Positions 46,735-57,311 of a DNA stretch of 64,000 nucleotides are shown one piece after another. The DNA is from Vandiemenella viatica (lineage: Eukaryota > Arthropoda > Insecta > Orthoptera > Morabidae), in NCBI GenBank assembly GCA_031002005.1, contig CM061921.1:173236935-173300934 (forward strand), read 5' to 3'. Every line of letters starts with the position of its first letter. Positions within the stretch are counted from its first letter, which is position 1. Made by a program: the position numbers and the translations under genes. Below the pieces are notes generated by a model. The model was not told the DNA's origin and made no database searches. It saw only the letters and a list, made by a program, of their open reading frames with translations.

Positions 46735-48176
46735 GTGTGTTTCCCTATATTTTATTTTTCAGCCATCACTACCTAACACAGATCACTGGTGTTTGTGTGT
46801 GGAATAGCATGAAGTTTCCCGTCGTGCACAACGTTGGCCGAATGCCGATAGCTGTGGGAATGTGGGATATATGATGGTTAAAAGTGGTCGATACAGGGCA
46901 TTTTCATATTTCGACGAAAGACTTGTGTATCCTTATACTTCTCTTTCATGCCACAACTACATAGGATACACCTTTGATGTTTGTGTGTGGTAATAACATC
47001 GAATCTCCCATCGTGCTCTATGGTGGTCAGATGTCGGTAGCTATGGGGGTGTGGGAAATATGGTGGTTGAAAATGGTCGACCTGCGGCACTTTCATATTT
47101 CTACCAAAGACGTATGTGTCATGGTGTATCACTTTTCAGCCAAAACTATCTAGCGCAGATCACTGGTGTTTGTGTGTGGTAGTAGCACAGAGTCACCCGT
47201 CGGTCACAAAGTTGGCCGAATTTCGGTAACTGTGGGATTGTGGGAGATATGGCGGTAGAAAGTGGCCAATCAAGGATATTTTCGCATTTCAACCAAAGAC
47301 ATGTGCCTCCATATATGACAGTTTACTGTCACAACTACATAGCGGAGGCCATTGGTGTTTGCGTGTGGCAGACGTTTTGTGTCTTTCATCGTGCGCTATG
47401 GTGGTTAGATGTAGGTAGCTATGGGGGTGTGGGAGATATGGTGGTTGAAATTGTCGACCTGCGGCTTTTTCATATTTCTACCAAAGACGTATATGTCATG
47501 GTGTATCACTTTTCAGTCAAAACTATCTAGCGCAGATCACTGGTATTTATGTATGGTAGTATCACAGAGTCACCCGTTGATCATAATGTTGGCCACATAT
47601 CGGTAGCTGTGGGATTGTGGGGGATATGGTAGTTAAAAGTGGCTAATCAAGGATATTTTCGTATTTCGACCAAAGGCAAGTGTCTCCGTATATGTCACTT
47701 TGCTACCACAACTACATAGCGTAGATCATTGGTGTTTGTGTGTGGTAATGGTATCGTGTCTCCTATCATGTACTATGGTGGTTAGATGTCGGTAGTTATG
47801 GACGTGTGGGAGGTATGGTGGTTGAAAGTGGTCGATCTGTTGCACTTTCATAGTTCTACCAAAGACGTATGTGACATCGTGTATCACTTTTCAGCCAAAA
47901 CTATCTAACGCAGATCACTGGTGTTTGTATGTGGTAGTATCACAGAGTCACCCATCGATCACAACGTTGGCTGAATTTGGGTAACTGTGGAAGTGTGGGG
48001 GATATAGTAGTTGAAATTGGTCGATCAAGGATATTTTCTTATTTGGACCAAAGACATGTATTTCCGTATATTTAACTTTGCTGCCTGAACTTCATAGCGC
48101 AGAGGACTGGCGTTAAATTTGTGGTAATAGCATCGAGTCTACCATCGTGCACTATGGTGGTTAGATGTCGGTAGCT
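46735..48176. repeat. 188-189-bp satellite, eight monomers in alternating A/B dimers
   Basis: The landmark GGTGTTTG occurs at 46788, 46976, 47165, 47354, 47542, 47731, 47920 and (as GGCGTT) 48109, giving spacings of 188-189 bases throughout. Monomers 1, 3, 5 and 7 share type A features (CACAGAGTCACCCGT, GTTGGCCGAAT). Monomers 2, 4, 6 and 8 share type B features (CATCGTGC.CTATGGTGG, TAGATGTCGGTAG). The higher-order unit is thus about 377 bp. Confidence 0.95.
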
Positions 48177-48802
48177 GTCAATCCAAATTCTTTACAAACA
48201 CGAATGAAATAGTGGGCACCAGCTAGTGAAACAATACTTCTTTTCCCATTCATCACGAAAAATACGGCAGGACTCCGTCGATTTCGACGTACTTGGTTCG
48301 CTGTGAGCCATACTGTAAAAAACAACATTGTTTTTACTTAATTTTCTGAATACCTATTATGAAAACATGAATGCAAAGAAAATATAAATAGAAACGCAAA
48401 TAATGAATAACATACTATGAACGCCCAAGTAAACACTTTTTATTGTTTCAACAAGAAATGACTAGGTATGTGCAATGTTTGGTGGAGCACAGTCTTTAAA
48501 ATCATACAAAACACTTTTAGGTAACTTTCAAGGAGGATGATTAAATAATACTGCAAAAACACCAACACACTCGCTCGCTTGAGAACCGACTGGTTCTCGA
48601 AGCACAAAGGGACCGTGACGCTGACGGTGTTTGACCTTGTGCGCAGGAGAGCCAATCGCGTGACCACGTGCTTCTCGTGATCTTCAGAACAGTTTTTCAA
48701 CTAGGCGGGAATTTTCAAACTTGCTCACGCGGGCCATTTAAAATTCGTCTGCGGGCCACATTGTGGCCCGCGACCCTGGGCTTCATCAGCCTTGCTTTAA
48801 GC

Positions 48803-49320
48803 TATTCAAACACAGCTGAGAACATCTTGTGAAGTAAACTGCCAACAACATCAGATTAATAAGATATGACGTTAAAACGTGAACAACTAGCGCTGTAAGA
48901 AATATAAATAGCGTTAGCTAAATATTCGTTTAGGTGTTACAGAACGTGCCCTACCTTTTAATATTCCAAATGATTTTGACAATTCCTCCATATTACTAAC
49001 ACGACTAACTCCAGTATTTAGTAAAATGACAATGTATGTAGGGCGTATAAGAGATCGCAAGTCATCCAAAAACCTGGAATACAAATGTATCAGGTGTGTC
49101 ATAAATTAGGTTACAATGTAAGTATTCCCAGATTGTCATCCGTTATATAGAAATTAGTAGTGTGCGGTAATTCTGAAACACGCAGCTAGTAATCGCGTAC
49201 AGTTTCAGCCACCAACAACCTACTGCGCTAGTCGCGAATAAATCTGCTCTGCTCTGTTCAATTTCTCTGACTGGAACATGTAACCACTACTTGAATTCAA
49301 CTGCCAGAGGTTTTCAGGGA
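48803..49320. other. no recognised gene
   Basis: Sequence between the hAT target site and the next mariner remnant. Nothing recognised. Confidence 0.4.
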
Positions 49321-49327
49321 GAATGTA

Positions 49328-49600
49328 ATGTCTTCTCAGCATGTCGCAGAATGGTGTCGAAAGTTTGCGGTTGGTAAAGGAAATGTAACTAACGAGGATC
49401 ATCGACCACATAGCCCGGTTCTCGCTCCAAATGATTGTACCCAGGAGACCGACTGTTCACTTCAGACGAGAAGTGTGACAGCGTGGCTGAACACGCCAAT
49501 ACAGGATTTCTAACTCATCCCGCGAAGCGAAAAGTGCCTAAACCTTTATGGAGACTATGGCATGTGTGTACTAATCAGTTGGCTGTATTTGTTGCATGAA
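49328..49600 (+). pseudogene. mariner transposase with a large internal deletion
   Basis: The N-terminal helix-turn-helix end is readable as SSQHVAEWCRKFAVGKGNV and NEDHRPHSP (compare W...F..G...V.DE.R.GRP). About 30 residues later the frame gives SVTAWLNTPIQDF, and after a stop LIPRSEKCLNLYGDYG. This corresponds to the very C-terminus of mariner transposases (WL....FY..GI..L..RW.KC....GDY). The catalytic domain between is missing, so this is a non-autonomous deletion product. Confidence 0.65.
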
Positions 49601-50489
49601 GTAAAATGTACGCGTTTCACTGCAGGCTTTGTACCCTTAGTTTCTGATCACCCCTCCTATATATCTAAACACTAATCAACCAGGAATTACAATATTGTCG
49701 AGCGATTAAAAACAAAGTTACACACACTCAGTAGACTGTTGAAACCGAAGGTGTCTTATTTTATTTACACAGCGGGTTCAAGGATCAATTTTTCAACTCG
49801 GTGGCGGTGACAATGGTGGCATGAGCAGTTAATAGTGTCAGAGGTGTGTTAGTACTAGACAGGGTTATGATACTGAAGCCTGGATGTCGATAGAGCAAAC
49901 AGTGGTGGAGACATCAAAGACCACAGACCACCATTAGCTATCAGCTTGTAAATACTCGACAGTTCAGCGACGAGATAAACATCCAAGAATATTTACACAC
50001 AAAAGAAAAGTTTGTATTTGATTCGGTTAGATCGGCGACGGCGTCACTAGCTGCAGATAAACAGTAATCATAACAAGATCACTACTTTAAAGTCTGGAGA
50101 TAGTAGCGACAGTCCATCGTAGACAATTCACCCATAGACGAAAATATTAAATGCCCAAAGAGTTTAGATAATTGTTTACTAGATTTAACGTTAGCACCAC
50201 AAATATAAAATACAATAAATATGTGTAGCAAAATAAAAATGACGATAAATAATATGATGAATATTGCACCGAATCTTTTCATCCATAAATCTAGATCTAC
50301 CGTACCTTGGTATTTCATTTGTTACTCCCATTCGTTTTAATAGAATGTTTGATAATTATGAGATTAATATCTTTTTTGTCCTGTCTTTCCGCAATAAAAT
50401 CTAGCCAAAGCATATTTTGTATTTAAACACATAATGCAAAAAATATTGTAATTTACACCATTTTTCAAACCATTAAAAATATAAAATTA
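49601..50489. other. no recognised gene
   Basis: AT-rich. A minus-strand frame at 50082-50318 has a hydrophobic stretch (FIILFIVIFILLHIFIVFYI), probably only AT-richness. Confidence 0.4.
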
Positions 50490-51611
50490 TATTTCAGGGA
50501 TAGTTTCAGTAAAAGGAGGAATTACACAGGTATAGTGGAGTCAAGGAGATAATAAAAAAGGGTGAAGAAATATTTAATCTAGAACAAAATAAAGAGAAGT
50601 ACAGAACCTAAAAGGTGATGAGGAGGTTAAAGTGGTTGATGAGAAGAGAAGATAATAGTGTTAGGAAACAGCAAGGCAGTAGGGGCTTGAAACAACTAAA
50701 CGATGAATTACTAATGACTAAGTAGGTGGCTATAGATAGGTTGATGAAGAATACTATTGGTACAGGAGGTCCACTGACTGTTGCATCTGGAAATTTCTTT
50801 GGCTATATTAAGAAAATGATGATGGACCTTGGAGACAATTATAGATAACGATGGAGAAGTTATTAAGGATTTTAAAAAGGCAGATATTTTAAGTAACTTG
50901 AGACAAATATAGATAAGGATGGAGAAGTTATTGAGGATTTGAGAAAGGCAGAGATTTTAAGTAACTAGTTTAGTAATAAAATTAGGAATTAAGAATCGGG
51001 GCTGGTAGAGTGTAAATCAGATAACGAGCCTATCCACACAATCAGAAATGAGCAGACTAAAAAATTTGAAAGTCATCCTGAGCATATCATGAAAAAACTA
51101 AGAAAGGTCAATAAGCGTAATGGGTCTGGTGTTGACAACATTACTATGGATGTTTTACCAGGATGTGACATTGTACCTTATTGGTACGTTATTTAAATTG
51201 AGTCTAGATATATGATGCTTACCAGATGACTGGAAAAGTGCGATAGTACTACCGGTCTATTACTGAGGGGTGACCAATATGGTCGAAAAATACAGGCTAA
51301 TCAGTTTGACATCAGTGGTAGGTAAATTATGGAGAGATTGACATGCGATCACATCACACGTGTCTGTGAGGAACATAAGTGTTTTTTCAGGTCGGCAACA
51401 TGGCAGTTGGCAATTCTTGCGAATCTGAAATGGACGGGAGAAATCAAACTTACAGTGACTCCACTAGATCTTTCATGGGCTTCTGACAGAGTGAGCCATT
51501 TAATGGTGGTAAATAAGGTAAAGCTATTTGAGTGGATGAAAAAGAGCTTTGCTGGGTGGAAGAATTGTTAAAAGGTAGAAAACAAATAGGAAAGAAATTG
51601 CAGTATCAAAG
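50490..51611 (+). mobile_element. second copy of the CR1-like LINE, truncated at both ends
   Basis: It aligns with 5690-6860 of the first copy. Shared stretches include AAAAAGGGTGAAGAAAT, GTGAGGAGGTTAAAG, AACAGCAAGGCAGTA and TTGACATCAGTGGTA. Decoded pieces include the early reverse-transcriptase blocks (GVDNITMDVL, PDDWKSAIVL, SLTSVVGK). It stops abruptly at about 51611 before the catalytic FADD block. Confidence 0.85.
50834..50969 (+). repeat. 68-bp tandem duplication in the second LINE copy
   Basis: The segment from AGACAATTATAGATAACGAT to TTTTAAGTAACTT is followed directly by a slightly diverged second copy (AGACAAATATAGATAAGGAT to TTTTAAGTAACTAG). Confidence 0.9.
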
Positions 51612-52125
51612 TGAAACGCAACAGTTGCCTTCACTTCCAACGGCTTAAATAGAACCACGTCACACACTGATACAGAAAATACAGTAAGTGGAAGAGTTGT
51701 ACTGGAACCCTGGAGTGTCACGGGCGCGGACACGCACGAGATAGTAAAATATCGTCCACATGGGTTTCAAATTGCGTGGAGTACAGCCATGAACATGTTT
51801 CAGATTACTACGAGTAATAGGAGACTGTTATTAATTACGGTTGAACAGTGAAGTGACGGAATGTTTATGTTGTGCAATACAGAGGAAGACAGTGGACGGT
51901 AAATGATCTAATGAATTGTATTGTAGGACGTAAACTTAATACTAATTTTTCCTAAATATTCTCCAACCTTCGGACATAGAGGTTCCGATTAGCTATTATA
52001 ATTAAAATTTGGTGGCGGCCAACTGGTTCTGTGTTTAATAAACTAATGCTGGACGGCAATGTATTTTAGTAAACTTGTGTTTTTTATTGTTAATAATCCT
52101 CTCACTCAATAACGAAGTGGTTTTG
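51612..52125. other. no recognised gene
   Basis: Lies between the LINE truncation point and the piggyBac remnant. It may include the 5' part of the piggyBac element, but no TTAA-flanked end was identified. Confidence 0.4.
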
Positions 52126-52129
52126 GTAA

Positions 52130-52800
52130 TGGGAATATTGTGGAGATACTGCATTAGTGAATGAGAACTATAGTGCCTTCGATTGTTTTAGTGTTTTTGT
52201 GCCTGGCGAAATAGTAACAACAATCAATCGTGAAACTAACAGATACACGTCGTCTATAATAAATAAAATGAAGAGAAACAATACTCTCAAGACAAACAGT
52301 GTCTTTGCTAAATGGAAGCTAGAAAAGTTGTGTGAAATTTATTATTTCTTTGCTATTATTTTACATATGTGTCTTGGCAAAAAATCGTCCTTGTATGATT
52401 ACTGGTCGACTTGTTTCATGATTTTTTCATCCTTTGCCCCTAGTATAATGAGCAGAGACAGATTCAAAGAAATTTTATCAAACTTGCATCTGAATATTAA
52501 TGAGAATTACACACCACGAGGACAACAGAATTATGACCCACCGTTCAAAATCAGAACCTTTTACGACATTGTGGTAAATTTGTGTCAGTCATCATATGCT
52601 CCCTCCAAACAACTGACTGGAGATGAAGGCATGTGTGGGTTCAGAAGGAGAATTCATTTCAGAGTCTACATAAAAAAAGAACAGAAAAATATGCTATGAA
52701 ATTAATTATTGTTTGTGATGCTAAGACTGGTTATTTGTTGAATCTGGAGGTATACATGGGAAAGGAATCTGAAGAGAGTAGTGTTGTACTGCCACCCTCA
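52130..52800 (+). pseudogene. piggyBac-type transposase, N-terminal half with a frameshift
   Basis: The frame 52157-52699 reads INRETNRYTSSIINK and then FFAIILHMCLGKKSSLYDYW. MSRDRFKEILSNLHL and QLTGDEGMCGFRRRIHFRVY follow. These are the blocks of the DDE_Tnp_1_7 family, including the first catalytic Asp (DE.M..F.GR). A one-base frameshift near 52670 moves to the frame KYAMKLIIVCDAKTGYLLNL, which holds the second catalytic Asp. Sequence after about 52795 no longer matches, so the third Asp and the C-terminal Cys-rich finger are missing. Confidence 0.88.
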
Positions 52801-52905
52801 TATGTATCCGAACGATCTGAATCGCTCATCGCTATATTTCCTCCCAAACCTCATTCAACCGTTCCTACACATCTGCTCACACAGTCCTATAGCCAGAAGG
52901 GGTAA

Positions 52906-54945
52906 GATGTACAGTCACGTGAATATCCAAAATTGAGACTTACCCACCTCACAAAAAAACGTGATGTATTTTAATATATACGTTTTACAAACGAAAATAT
53001 GGATTATATTTTGTTAATAAAAGAGTTGTGCCGACATTGAATGCACTTCATTTTAGTTTTTTAAAACATTTAAGAGAAATTAGTGTCCCAATAGAACATA
53101 AAAAGTTACTGTTTTCAAACAAAATGTTAGTTTTTAACAAGCGCTATGATTAAAAGAACAGAAGACGTTATACTGATCATATTTCACTTAAAATAACTAG
53201 ATGTTAATGACAAAATCAATATTTTCGATGTATAACTATTCAGGGTAAAGAGAGTTTTAAGTAAGCGCGTTGACAAATGATTACAGATTTTTGAAGTTAG
53301 TTAATTTTACAGTGTGCTATTAAGACGTTGTTTTTTTACTACTACATTTAAACTTATATTAGAAACATACGGAAAAACTTATAACTAAATTACTGTTGTC
53401 GGTGACGCGAGATGTGGTCAACGCAGTTTGAGTTTACAGTATTTTAGCGTCAATAAAACTTATTTTCAGGTATCATTAATAACGAAAGCCGCTTAAAGCG
53501 CACTGAATTCTCCTTTTCAAACATAAATAAAACACGATGAAGGTTTAATAGATGAAGACACAGTTTCACGTAGTCTTGTCACCTTTCTGGTTTTAATGGT
53601 GCTTAGTAAGCAGACAGTGAACAGAAAACTAATACTGCTCTTTCGAGATATTCTGTGGGTGCTGCTGTTAAAACTCAAACGACAGGTGAAACGTGGGTTG
53701 GCTGTTCTTTCAAAAACAATAATAATAATAATAATAATAAAAAAAACTACAGGTAAATTTCCAAGGATATGCACTGAAAGCATTTTGGAATTAACAAACT
53801 GCTGCGTTTGCTAGCTGACACGTAAGAAATAATTAGTTCATTTCGCTAGTTATACGGTTTTTGCTACTTAAAGATATTACTGTACACCAACTTATTACTT
53901 CATATTGATGTTAATCCTACGGTGAGCTCTTCCGACAGTAGGTCATAAAGAACTCGCATTGATTTAAGGGTAAAATTGTTACCATTCATCTGGTTACCCA
54001 GAATACAACCAGAAGTTACATAAGTGTGAAAATTTTACAGGCTGATACTAGTGAAGACCATAAATTCATAAACAATTGTTTTCATATTTTGTAACTGTTG
54101 TTTTTGAGAATGCACAGAAAACTGGGAACAAGGAAACCTAACGCTGGTCAACACGGGTATGAACCAAAACATTGATTTTGTTGACCATGGCATACACAAC
54201 ATTACTGATATATATACCTGAAAGTGGACATCCAAACTGTCTATGCCAGAAGAACTGGTAAAAATTTTCAACAATTTCATGAAAAACAGTACATCTTCCA
54301 GGATTAAATTTAAGTTAGAAAGCAAGCGAAAGTTTCGATATGATATATTTAGTTACTGATTCATAATGCTATTCAGACGTCCTATTATCAAAACAGATTG
54401 TTCTACTGTCTTCGTTGTATAGGCCTATGTAAATGACGTTAAAGGCAAAATTATAGTAAGAACCGATAAATTTCATGACCATAAAATGTCTTACAATTTC
54501 GATCAAATCGCTTAAATCGATTAACGAAGGTTTGTCATAGGGGTCTTAACTTTCTCCTGTAGTATGCTTAGTGCTGGAAGGAAATTATTTATTCGTATTC
54601 ACCAACCTAAACAATGTATCAACAAATTTTCTGCCATCACAGCTATAACAGAATGGAGTTCAAAACATTGAAGGCATATTCTATGGTCCGTCAGGTGTGA
54701 TAGACACTACACGTATTTTATAGTATCGGGAAAAAATCGAGGAAGACAACAGGTGGTGGAAGATCGATTGGATTCATGTACTGTCTTGTCTGGGACTGAT
54801 CTCACGGTCTTGCTCTATTAAATAAGCTGGTATATAAACACGACTAAAGACTGAATGAGAGGAGTGCACTTTGGAAGAATGTCCTTCATAGTGCACGTTG
54901 GTAACTTTTCATCGTCCTCAAGCATCTCATCATATCACAATAATA
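52906..54945. other. no recognised gene
   Basis: AT-rich. It holds an (AAT)n microsatellite at 53718-53740. No coding family is recognised. Confidence 0.4.
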
Positions 54946-54949
54946 TATA

Positions 54950-55055
54950 TGTATATATTTTTTTAATTTGTTTTCGCTAGCGAAATTCGATCTGACGGCG
55001 ATTAGCTTAAGAGGCAGAGAGCTTGACCGTTGCGCCACTATCGCCTTGACGGTTT
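54950..55055 (-). mobile_element. tRNA-like retropseudogene or SINE head with A-rich tail
   Basis: On the minus strand GGCGATAGTGGCGCAACGGT (with a clean A box TGGCGCAACGG) is followed by a CTCTTAA anticodon-arm-like segment and AGATCGAATTTC, a degenerate B box. An A-rich stretch follows directly. The acceptor stem does not pair well, so it is not a functional tRNA gene. Confidence 0.5.
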
Positions 55056-55069
55056 GTAAACGTTGGAAG

Positions 55070-55449
55070 CATTTGAACGCAACGGAATATTTCAATGCCG
55101 ATTTTCTAGACGGCGGCGAAGAATCGCATGTTACTGCTTTGCCACATTACACCTCTGGTTATGAGCTTTTATTACACAAAGTATGAATCGGATCTAAATT
55201 TTACTAATATCTACTGTGGTTCCTAAGTGCTTCGAAATCACGTCGTCTGCCCTTTCTGATACTGCGCACATGTTTCCAAAATAATTATTTTACAGTAGAA
55301 CTAACACCACATTTCAGAATGAAATAACTTATTGTGGGAATTAGTTCTCTAATTCTGTAGGTGGACTGTAATTATTATGCACCGTCGTCGAGGAAAACAC
55401 AAATATTATGTAAAACATGAGAGGAAATCGCATGGAACTGTAAAAAATT
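55070..55449. other. no recognised gene
   Basis: No repeat or frame of note. Confidence 0.4.
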
Positions 55450-55460
55450 AAACGACCATT

Positions 55461-55746
55461 TGACCGAGCGTGGCGGTGTAACGGTTAGCGTTCTCGCCTC
55501 GCATTCGGGAGGACGGCTGTTGGAATCCCCGTCCGGGCATCCAGATTTGGGTTTTCCATGGTTTCCCCAAATCACTCCAGGCAAATGCTGGGATGCTTCC
55601 TTCAAAAGGCCATGACCGAATTCCTTCCCATTCCTTGCCCCCATCCTTGCCCCCATCCTTGCCCCCCATCCTTTCCCGTCTCTAAAGACCTCGATGTTAA
55701 AAAGAGACGTAAAGCAGTTACAAAAAAAAAAAAAAAAAAAAAAAAA
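55461..55746 (+). mobile_element. SINE, dominant family, young-looking, with expanded internal repeat
   Basis: Full-length plus-strand copy. The 11-bp duplication AAACGACCATT lies at 55450-55460 and 55747-55757. The tail is about 25 A. The block CCCCATCCTTG near the 3' end is present three times (55637-55675), where most copies have one. The B box reads GTTGGAATCC. Confidence 0.95.
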
Positions 55747-56082
55747 AAACGACCATTGTCATTCAAAAATTTTCAGCCTGATTGCTGTCGTAGAACAAAC
55801 ATGAATTCTTACATAATTGGTATAAGTAAAGAAACTTCATTGAGAATCTGAGTTAGAAGCAGAGATTTCTTAAATTACCGTTTTTTCCGCTTTCTACAAT
55901 GCTGTTAGTAGATTCCGTACACATTACCGTATGTGCTTTACAGTATTGCGATGTGATTGCTACTAGGGTTAAATGCTAATTTCTGATTGAAGCATGAATT
56001 TTTCTGGGTTATTCTTTGTTTGGAATTACTTCACTATACTAACATAAATAAATAACAGCATTCATCAGTATTCACACGGAGT

Positions 56083-56198
56083 GATATGGGCAAACCTTGC
56101 AAACCCCAAATCTGGATGACCGGGCAAGGATAGGATTCGAATCTGTGTCCTCCAGAATGAGAGGCCAGAGCGTCACCGCTTATCCCACCATTCCCGGT
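56083..56198 (-). mobile_element. SINE head fragment
   Basis: Only the tRNA-like head and early body are present (AAACCCCAAATCTGGATG, GGATTCGAATC, GAGGCCAGAGCG, ACCATTCCCGGT as read on the plus strand). The rest is lost. Confidence 0.75.
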
Positions 56199-56303
56199 CA
56201 TTTACAAACTGTCACAGCGGCTATGAAAATGCGTGTTTCCAAATGGTAATGATGTAGGAAAATAGATAATTTTTCAAACTTTAAAATCAAGTATATATAT
56301 TAT

Positions 56304-56545
56304 ACCGAGCGTGGTGGTGTAACGGCTAGCGTTCTGGCCTCGCATTCGGGAGGACGGCGGTTAGAATCCCCGTCCGGGCATCCAGATTTGGGTTTTCCAT
56401 GGTTTCCCAAATCACTCCAGGCAAACGCCGGGATGCTTCCTTCTAAAGGCCATGGCCGAATTCCTTCCCATTCCTTGCCCCCCGTCCTTTCCCGTCTCTA
56501 AAGACCACGCTGTTAGAGATACGTTAAGCAGATAAATGTATATAT
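56304..56545 (+). mobile_element. SINE, dominant family, inserted in AT repeats
   Basis: A nearly complete plus-strand copy that ends GTTAAGCAGATAAATG and then passes into TATATATA, with no poly(A). The left flank is also TATATATTAT, so the duplication is probably hidden in the AT repeat. Confidence 0.9.
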
Positions 56546-56694
56546 ATATATATTACCCAAAAAATGATTTTTTCGTTATAAATGCTTTGGAGACCAAAAT
56601 TTTTGGATTTCCCCCGTTCAATTAACATGGATTCCTACAGTATTTTTAAAAACCAGCTGCGATTTGCAGCTTTACCGTATGAGTTGTATAATCT

Positions 56695-56816
56695 CAGGGC
56701 CGGCGTTAGGGGGGGGGGGGGGTAAGCGGGTCAAATGTACCGGGGCCCGCCCGGTTGATGGTTACGTTACTGCTAAGATGCTTACCCCGGGCCCCAAAAT
56801 CCTAGCGCCGGCCCTG
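56695..56816. mobile_element. 122-bp MITE with CAGGGCCGGCG ends
   Basis: CAGGGCCGGCGTTAGG at the left and its inverted copy at the right match at 15 of 16 positions. The inside is very GC-rich (G run, GGGGCCCGCCC) in AT-rich surroundings. CAGGG ends suggest a hAT-derived MITE. The 8 bases on each side do not match, so the superfamily is not proven. Confidence 0.75.
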
Positions 56817-56824
56817 ATTGTAGT

Positions 56825-57310
56825 CAAAATCAATTAAATCTTAAGCAAAATCTGTTATTGATAAATTATTTGCTCTACGTGATCTAAAGGTACTATTATT
56901 CGCCGAAGGAAATAGCAAAGATACGACTTATTTCCTGGTGCAACATTGCCAGTTTGCTTCCTCCAATGTTGTCAAATGTTCTGCTACCAGAGAGCTGCAA
57001 AGTGTATTGAAGTCGATGGTGGGATTTTCAAACAATTGATTTAAACTTATGTAAAAAAAAAAAATGCAAGTGTTTTTTCATGACTAAAGTAATTCAATAT
57101 CTTATTTGTATGCTCTTGATCATTTTCTGAAGTTTATTTTATGCATAACATTCCACCACCTGTCTCTCCAAAACAATTTGAAATCGGACACATGTTTATA
57201 TGAACTTTTTTACTCAACATTGTTCATACCAACATCTACAATATTTACCATTACTCCTGAATCACTCTGTATATTTTTTCAGTAAATATATATATAATTG
57301 CTTCTGACTT
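56825..57310. other. no recognised gene
   Basis: AT-rich sequence, nothing recognised. Confidence 0.4.
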
Positions 57311-57311
57311 T

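Larger units (their letters stand above)
45013..48311 (-). pseudogene. ZBED-type hAT transposase, broken and split by a satellite array
   Basis: The start at 48311 gives MAHSEPSTSKSTE then RIFRDEWEKKYCF, the opening of a BED-finger region. The frame is then cut by the array at 46735-48176. It resumes near 46640 with NWERHYKQNH and FEKEYPVGSAIRE, the second half of the BED region. Further blocks are KYFSLALDETC (first catalytic Asp, near 46236), ICADGAPTMTG (second Asp, near 46045), RWLSRGNMLKHFFSLRE (45760-45815) and a C-terminal dimerisation block (FLDLKYVKDKYRASLTDQHI, near 45050-45110). Stops and frameshifts are frequent. A 41-base T run (45265-45305) adds a poly-Lys stretch in frame. Confidence 0.88.
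44701..48794 (-). mobile_element. hAT transposon, complete ends, 8-bp target duplication
   Basis: The ends are CAAGGCTACTCAACCTTTTT (left) and CAAGGCTGATGAAGCCCAGG (right, on the other strand), matching over the first 7 bases. Both are followed inward by GCGGGCCACA (44757-44766; mirrored at 48762-48771). The direct duplication CTTTAAGC lies at 44693-44700 and 48795-48802, perfect over 8 bases, as hAT elements make. CTCAACCTTTTT is typical of ZBED/Charlie-like hAT ends. The element is 4,094 bp and carries a broken transposase gene on the minus strand. Confidence 0.92.

Noticed and set aside
47240..47606. Frames across the satellite, up to 96 residues
   Set aside because: They arise from repeated monomers. 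The 188-189-bp period varies in phase, so no repeated protein is maintained.
46735..48176. CRISPR array
   Set aside because: The units are contiguous, 188-189 bp long, without spacers, in a eukaryotic sequence. It is a satellite.
50082..50318. Frame with a hydrophobic segment suggesting a membrane protein
   Set aside because: The stretch is AT-rich, where Ile, Leu and Phe codons are expected. There is no start context, splice signal or family match.
54800..54850. TATATAAA near 54832 as a promoter
   Set aside because: There is no initiator at the right distance and no open frame or exon downstream. AT-rich sequence gives many such matches.
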